The notes under the pieces are model-generated. The model was not told the origin of the DNA. It did no database searches and was given only the letters and a program-made list of their open reading frames with translations. A stretch of DNA of 9,121 nt from NCBI GenBank assembly GCA_004357365.1, contig SMVT01000136.1, positions 1 to 9,121 on the forward strand. Direction: 5' to 3'. The DNA is from Nitrospina sp. (GTDB taxonomy: Bacteria; Nitrospinota; Nitrospinia; Nitrospinales; Nitrospinaceae). The position numbers were made by a program, and so were the translations under genes. This document shows positions 5,951-9,121 of this stretch, piece after piece. Position 1 is the stretch's first letter. Each line of letters starts with the position of its first letter.

Positions 5951-7095
5951 GATCCACGCAGTTCCCCGTCATCGATTTTAACCAGATGCTGGTGGTGTCC
6001 GTTTTCTTCCACTTCTTTTTGTTTACGGTAATGATGCTCTTTCCCCAGACCCAGAACATCGTCAAACGCATCAAGCCGGTGTTCATGGTCAGCCTGATCG
6101 GCGTGCCGATGGAACCGGAAGCGGTGCCGGCGCCTGAAAAGCCGGTTCCCAAAAAATCCGCAACCACCGAGGCCCTGGTTTCCAAGCTGGACCAGTTGGC
6201 CAAGTTGGATAAAAAAGTTCCACAAAAAAAAGTGGTGGTGTCCAAGAAACCGCTGCTGGAGGACACCTTTCAGGAGTTGGAATCCCTGCAGAAGAAAAAG
6301 ATTCCCAAAAAAAATATAAAGGCGCTGGTGGTTCCGGCGCCCGTGGAAAGGGTTCTGGAGGGTTTCGAAGACATCAAGATGAAAACGCAGGCGGAGAAGA
6401 TTAAAAAGCCGACCCGGAAAAAAATCGCCAAGGAAGATTTAACGCTCAAAGAATTAGAGTTCGAACAATTATCCAAAAAAACCGCCGCCAGCCGTCCCAA
6501 GGAAAAATCCAAAACATCCTCCAATTTGTTGAAGGAACTTGAGGAACTGGACCGGTTGAACAAGCAGGCCCGCGCGGCGTTGGACAACCCCAAAGTCAGG
6601 AAACCCAAGCCCGATTCCAAAACCGCCCAATTGTTGAAGGAGCTGGAGTCGATCAAAAAGAGAAGTGTCCAGCTTAAAATCGATACCAGCAAACTGTCCT
6701 CCCGCCATTCCCAAAAGTTCAAATCCGCAATCCGCAACCTGAAGATGGCGGGCATTCAGAAGAAATCGGCAGGCCCGGCGGCCACCGGCGATTTGGGAGA
6801 TCCCGGCGCCGATGTGCTTTCCAAATACGTCGGCGACGTTTATGCCAAAGTGTATGCCAACTGGAAGGACCCTCTGGGGGGCGGGAACGGGATGGTCCGG
6901 ATTTCCTTTTCGGTATTTCCACGAGGCAACATTGCGATGCCGAAAATTCTGAAAAGCTCTGGCGACCGCAAGCTGGATAACCTGGCGATTCGTGCCATTA
7001 AAAACGCGGTTCCCCTGCCTCCTTTTCCCAAGGAGATCAAGGAACCCAATTTACCGTTGATCTTTGAATTTACCTATGTGCATTCAAAAAGCTAA
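5947..7095 (+). CDS. tolA: TolA-like periplasm-spanning protein (TolA/TonB C-terminal domain)
   Basis: TolA is anchored in the inner membrane, is energised by TolQR and reaches across the periplasm to TolB and Pal. The 382-residue protein has one N-terminal membrane helix (about 13-32), a Pro-containing segment (53-70), and a long central part (about 70-275) very rich in Lys, Glu and Leu. The C-terminal domain (about 290-378) is of the TolA/TonB type: YVGDVYAKVYANWKDP, a VRISFSVFPRGNI strand, a KSSGDRKLDNLAIRAI helix and a closing strand LIFEFTYV. The central part lacks the long Ala-rich runs of E. coli TolA. Instead it has short related units such as LLKELEELDRL (194-204) and LLKELESIKKR (229-239). 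Sequence alone does not separate TolA from TonB; the position between tolR and tolB decides for TolA. It overlaps tolR by 4 bp and tolB by 20 bp. Confidence 0.88.
   Translation: MRSTQFPVIDFNQMLVVSVFFHFFLFTVMMLFPQTQNIVKRIKPVFMVSLIGVPMEPEAVPAPEKPVPKKSATTEALVSKLDQLAKLDKKVPQKKVVVSKKPLLEDTFQELESLQKKKIPKKNIKALVVPAPVERVLEGFEDIKMKTQAEKIKKPTRKKIAKEDLTLKELEFEQLSKKTAASRPKEKSKTSSNLLKELEELDRLNKQARAALDNPKVRKPKPDSKTAQLLKELESIKKRSVQLKIDTSKLSSRHSQKFKSAIRNLKMAGIQKKSAGPAATGDLGDPGADVLSKYVGDVYAKVYANWKDPLGGGNGMVRISFSVFPRGNIAMPKILKSSGDRKLDNLAIRAIKNAVPLPPFPKEIKEPNLPLIFEFTYVHSKS
6526..6668 (+). repeat. Two related LLKELE units in the tolA central region
   Basis: The 11-base sequence ttgttgaagga occurs at 6526-6536 and 6631-6641 in the same frame. 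It encodes the start of two heptad-like units, LLKELEELDRLNK and LLKELESIKKRSV, 35 codons apart. Looser relatives (FQELESLQKKK near residue 108, SKLDQLAKLDKK near 79) suggest the rod region grew by duplication of short Leu/Lys/Glu units. Confidence 0.5.
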
Positions 7096-8419
7096 ATACC
7101 TGTTGATATTCATTTTAGCGGCCCTGGTCCTGGGGTTTCCGCCGAATCCCGCTCAGGCGGAATCAGATATTTTTGTCGAGTTGTCCAAGGAAACCCAAAG
7201 CGAGGTGAATATCGCCGTGCCTGGCTTCATGCCTTTAGTCGGGGAGGCGGACGAGGATCTGGCGGAAAAGACCCGGAGTATTCTGGAAAACGATCTGAGC
7301 CTGTTCGAACTGTTCGTTCCGGTGAAGCACAACCTCTATTCCGGGATCGAGGGCGAAATCCAAACCGGGCGCCTGAATTACGCCGCCTGGAGCCAGCTGG
7401 GAGTGCAATGGTTGATCAAGGGCCAGTACCAGAAAAGCATCTCCGGAGAAAAATACAAGTTCGTGTTTCGCCTGTATGATGTCGTCAACGAGCAATTCCT
7501 GCTGGGGAAAAGGTATCAGGGCCGGAAGAGTTATATGCGGAAAATGATGCACCGGTTTGCCGATGAAGTGATGGAACAATTGACCGGCAAACGGGGCGTC
7601 GCCGATACCCGCCTGGCGTTTCTGTCACGCACCCCGCAGGGCAAGGAAATGTATGTGGTGGATTTCGACGGCGCCAATGTAAAAAAACTGACGGATGAAC
7701 GATCGATCATCCTGGCCCCGGACTGGTCGCCCGACGGCCGTTCCATCGTTTATACGTCCTATCAGGACCACAACCCCGATTTGATTCTGCTGGCCACCAA
7801 CGGTTCCCGCCGCCGGCCCCTGTTGAAACTGCCGGGGATCAATTCGGCGCCGGCCTGGTCGCCCGACGGCACTAAAATTTCGCTGGTGCTCAGCAAAGAC
7901 AGCAATTCGGAAATCTACGTGTTAAACCGGTGGCGCAAACTCACCCGTCTGACCCGCCATTTCAACATCGACACCTCGCCCACCTGGTCGCCCGACGGCA
8001 AAAGGATCGCCTTCACCTCCGACCGGTCGGGAACGGGACGTCCGCAAATCTATATCATGGATGGTGAAAGCGGGGACCGCACCGGGGTGATGCGCATCAC
8101 CTTTCAGTCCCGGTACAATGACAATCCCGCATGGTCGCCGGATGGCGATAAAATCGCCTACACTTCGCTGATCAAAGGCCGATTCCAAATCAAAATGTAT
8201 CATCTCGAGACCCGTGAAACCACCGCTGTCACCACGGGACCCGGAAGCAAAGAGGAGCCGACCTGGTCGCCCGACGGCCTGTTTTTGGCGTATCGAATGA
8301 CCCAGGGCAGATCATCTTCCATTCATATCAAGCGTGTCGGCGGCAAGAAAAGCCGGCAGCTCACCTTCCTCCCTGAAGGAGGCACGAGCCCGACCTGGTC
8401 TCCGTACCCAAAAAAATAA
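7076..8419 (+). CDS. tolB: Periplasmic Tol-Pal translocation protein TolB
   Basis: TolB is a periplasmic beta-propeller protein that binds Pal and TolA. The 447-residue protein has a signal peptide (1-28, cleavage after AQA), an N-terminal alpha/beta domain (about 40-190, including NIAVPGFMPL and the AAWSQLGVQWLIKGQY strand-helix pattern of TolB-N), and a propeller with blades marked by repeated PxWSPDG turns. The Trp residues of these turns are at 217, 261, 304, 353 and 397, with a last partial copy, PTWSPY, at 440-445 closing the ring. The closing PxWSPY is the normal TolB ending. I chose ATG 7076 because the signal peptide follows it directly; the TTG at 7064 would add only four residues and has no ribosome binding site. 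The start lies 20 bp inside tolA and has a weak site, so translation probably depends on tolA. Unusually, no pal gene follows at once. Confidence 0.97.
   Translation: MCIQKAKYLLIFILAALVLGFPPNPAQAESDIFVELSKETQSEVNIAVPGFMPLVGEADEDLAEKTRSILENDLSLFELFVPVKHNLYSGIEGEIQTGRLNYAAWSQLGVQWLIKGQYQKSISGEKYKFVFRLYDVVNEQFLLGKRYQGRKSYMRKMMHRFADEVMEQLTGKRGVADTRLAFLSRTPQGKEMYVVDFDGANVKKLTDERSIILAPDWSPDGRSIVYTSYQDHNPDLILLATNGSRRRPLLKLPGINSAPAWSPDGTKISLVLSKDSNSEIYVLNRWRKLTRLTRHFNIDTSPTWSPDGKRIAFTSDRSGTGRPQIYIMDGESGDRTGVMRITFQSRYNDNPAWSPDGDKIAYTSLIKGRFQIKMYHLETRETTAVTTGPGSKEEPTWSPDGLFLAYRMTQGRSSSIHIKRVGGKKSRQLTFLPEGGTSPTWSPYPKK
7724..8278 (+). repeat. Four identical 15-base WSPDG-coding repeats in tolB
   Basis: The 15-base word tggtcgcccgacggc occurs exactly at 7724-7738, 7856-7870, 7985-7999 and 8264-8278, all in frame and each coding WSPDG. 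A fifth copy at 8132-8146 differs at two bases. The blade turns are expected at the protein level; the exact codon identity in four of five copies suggests gene conversion or codon preference. Confidence 0.85.
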
Positions 8420-8442
8420 ATTGATTTTTAAGGAGTTAACCT

Positions 8443-8475
8443 ATGGGGTCTTGTAATTTTTACATTAACTGGTAA
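8443..8475 (+). CDS. Orphan 10-codon ORF with strong ribosome binding site, leader peptide or gene remnant
   Basis: AGGAG (8431-8435) stands 7 bases before ATG 8443, better than the site of tolB itself, yet the frame stops after 10 codons (MGSCNFYINW). This is where pal would normally begin. It could be a leader peptide, the remnant of a lost or moved gene start, or chance in AT-rich DNA. No known leader peptide is recognised. Confidence 0.25.
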   Translation: MGSCNFYINW

Positions 8476-8498
8476 CATAATGAAGCGTTGATTGGGTC

Positions 8499-8528
8499 TT
8501 GAAAATCAATCAGCTATAGTCCTATAAT
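8499..8528 (+). promoter_or_regulatory. Near-consensus sigma70-type promoter upstream of the lipoprotein gene
   Basis: TTGAAA (8499-8504, 5 of 6 matches to TTGACA) is followed after 18 bases by a perfect TATAAT (8523-8528). Transcription would start near 8535 and leave a leader of roughly 210 bases before ATG 8746. The downstream lipoprotein gene may therefore be expressed independently of tolQRAB. Confidence 0.6.
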
Positions 8529-8544
8529 TATATAGATTTAAAAA

Positions 8545-8675
8545 GAGCCACCCCGGTTCTCACCCATGGATTTTCAGGTTCGGCAACCTCAAATCAAAAA
8601 GGCCTTTTGAAAATGTGCATATTTGGGCAATTCTATATTTAAGGGTTCTGGGCCGGCCCGGACCCGCCCCTTAAA
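8545..8675 (+). ncRNA. Possible structured 5' leader RNA of the lipoprotein gene
   Basis: Downstream of the promoter, several local pairings follow one another. GAGCC (8545-8549) pairs with GGTTC (8555-8559, one G-T). ATTTTC (8570-8575) pairs with GAAAAT (8609-8614) and encloses AGGTT/AACCT (8576-8580 and 8585-8589, loop CGGC). The large hairpin at 8638-8675 follows. The layout resembles a cis-acting leader, but it fits no riboswitch family I know and the individual stems are short. An independent small RNA is another option, although no terminator with a T-tract is visible. Confidence 0.3.
8638..8675 (+). repeat. Long two-tier inverted repeat (GC-rich hairpin)
   Basis: TTTAAGGG (8638-8645) is matched exactly by CCCTTAAA (8668-8675). 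Inside, TCTGGG (8647-8652) pairs with CCCGGA (8657-8662, one G-T), leaving a CCGG loop; GGGCCGGCCC at 8650-8659 is itself a perfect palindrome. An uneven internal loop (1 and 5 bases) separates the tiers. It lacks a T-tract on either side, so it is not a standard terminator. It could be an RNA hairpin, a protein-binding palindrome or a dispersed repeat unit. Confidence 0.55.
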
Positions 8676-8745
8676 GAAGATTGGTATAAGAATGATGATT
8701 GGGAAACGTTATTTAATGATGATTTTGAATTCAAAAGAGGTAGTT

Positions 8746-9121
8746 ATGATTAAAATCAAGAACACCATGCATTCCAATTTGTTTTTTGGGATGGCTTTGT
8801 TTTTGGGATTTCTCCTGATGTGGGGTTGTTCCAAGAATGTGGCCCCCCCGGATGTGGAAGCACCACTGGCCCCGGTGGTGGAGCAGATTCCTGACTCTGA
8901 ACCCGAAGAGACCCTACCTGAACTCGTTCAGGAAGAGGGTTTTGGAATTTTGGAAGATGATTCCGGAATCCAAGAGGGCGGATTCGTCGATGTCGAGCCC
9001 GAGCCGATTGAAGAAATCGCCGAAGTGATCCCGGAGCCCGAGCCCGTTCAGGAGTTTATCCCGGTACCGGAACCGGAATTTGTCACGGAGCCGGTAGAGG
9101 AAGTGCAGGAAGAGCCTCAAG
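8746..9121 (+). CDS. Lipoprotein with acidic Pro/Glu-rich linker, candidate Pal, 3' end outside window
   Basis: The frame opens at ATG 8746, with AGAGG (8736-8740) 5 bases upstream, and runs without a stop to the window edge (125 codons). Residues 1-27 are a lipoprotein signal peptide: basic start, hydrophobic core, then MWGC with the lipidated Cys at residue 28. The lipobox is slightly unusual in having Trp at -2. Ser at +2 predicts outer-membrane sorting by the E. coli rule. The mature part so far is a strongly acidic linker rich in Pro, Glu and Val with repeated PEPE-type units (EPEPIEE, PEPEPVQE, VPEPEF). Its place after tolB makes Pal, the peptidoglycan-binding partner of TolB, the first candidate, but the OmpA-like domain that would prove it is not in view, so I leave the gene symbol empty. 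Other acidic-linker lipoproteins remain possible. Confidence 0.82.
   Translation, partial: MIKIKNTMHSNLFFGMALFLGFLLMWGCSKNVAPPDVEAPLAPVVEQIPDSEPEETLPELVQEEGFGILEDDSGIQEGGFVDVEPEPIEEIAEVIPEPEPVQEFIPVPEPEFVTEPVEEVQEEPQ

Larger units (their letters stand above)
8420..8745 (+). other. 326-bp gene-free spacer between tolB and the lipoprotein gene
   Basis: The spacer has stop codons in all forward frames and no recognisable protein. It contains an orphan ribosome binding site with a 10-codon ORF, a strong promoter and several possible hairpins, each listed separately. It is mostly AT-rich with a sharp GC-rich island at 8643-8670. The 8-base word GGGTCTTG occurs twice (8446-8453 and 8494-8501). I saw no T-tract terminator after tolB, so read-through from the tol operon is possible. 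Confidence 0.7.

Noticed and set aside
7064..7075. An upstream TTG start for tolB.
   Set aside because: No ribosome binding site; ATG 7076 gives a standard signal peptide directly.
8597..8608. AAAAGGCCTTTT palindrome considered as an intrinsic terminator after tolB.
   Set aside because: The GC core is only four bases, the hairpin loop would use it up, and the T stretch is just four bases.
8837..9028. A 63-codon forward frame near the right edge.
   Set aside because: It lies within the lipoprotein gene in another frame. The lipoprotein frame has a start with a ribosome binding site, a lipobox and a coherent acidic linker.
1..9121. CRISPR arrays, tRNA or rRNA genes, transposases, phage or defence genes.
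   Set aside because: No regularly spaced repeats, cloverleaf sequences or characteristic proteins were seen on either strand.

Overview
The window is ordinary housekeeping and cell-envelope DNA from a Gram-negative bacterium. Evidence for an outer membrane is the Tol system (tolQ, tolR, tolA, tolB) followed by a lipoprotein gene; there is also a periplasmic c-type cytochrome and several exported proteins. Coding DNA is GC-rich and intergenic spacers are AT-rich. The cytochrome c type, the EF-P with a PGNKRAF tip and the general gene style would suit a Nitrospinota or deltaproteobacterial-type lineage, but this is a low-confidence guess made without any database search. No transposase, phage, CRISPR, tRNA or rRNA was seen.

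Left part (about 1-3851). The 3' end of a monohaem cytochrome c gene (+ strand) converges on a four-gene minus-strand cluster, and the two stop regions overlap by 7 bp. Read in its own direction the cluster is: a small exported ankyrin-repeat protein (3851-3477), a class I SAM methyltransferase with an N-terminal CxxC/CxxC metal-binding knuckle (3405-2749), the ABC-F translation factor EttA (2720-1047), and a small exported protein of unknown function (1036-449). The last three are spaced 28 and 10 bp apart and look co-transcribed.

Middle (3852-4795). A divergent intergenic region carries a possible extended -10 promoter and a strong ribosome binding site for efp (translation elongation factor P). 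The presumed modification site at the EF-P tip aligns with Asn rather than the usual Lys or Arg. Two translation-stall-relief ATPase/factor genes (ettA and efp) therefore sit within 1.3 kb of each other, though in different transcription units. A 205-bp spacer then holds a good sigma70-type promoter for the tol operon.

Right part (4796-9121). tolQ, tolR, tolA and tolB are packed with no gap or with overlaps of 4 and 20 bp, so they are almost certainly translationally coupled. TolQ/TolR form the proton-driven inner-membrane motor, TolA spans the periplasm and TolB is the periplasmic beta-propeller. In most bacteria pal follows tolB directly. Here there is a 326-bp gene-free spacer with a near-consensus promoter (TTGAAA-18-TATAAT), several possible RNA hairpins and an orphan strong ribosome binding site opening a 10-codon ORF. 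After it comes a lipoprotein with an acidic Pro/Glu-rich linker that runs off the window and is the best candidate for Pal. This spacer is the least explained and most interesting stretch of the window; I found no convincing new biological system.
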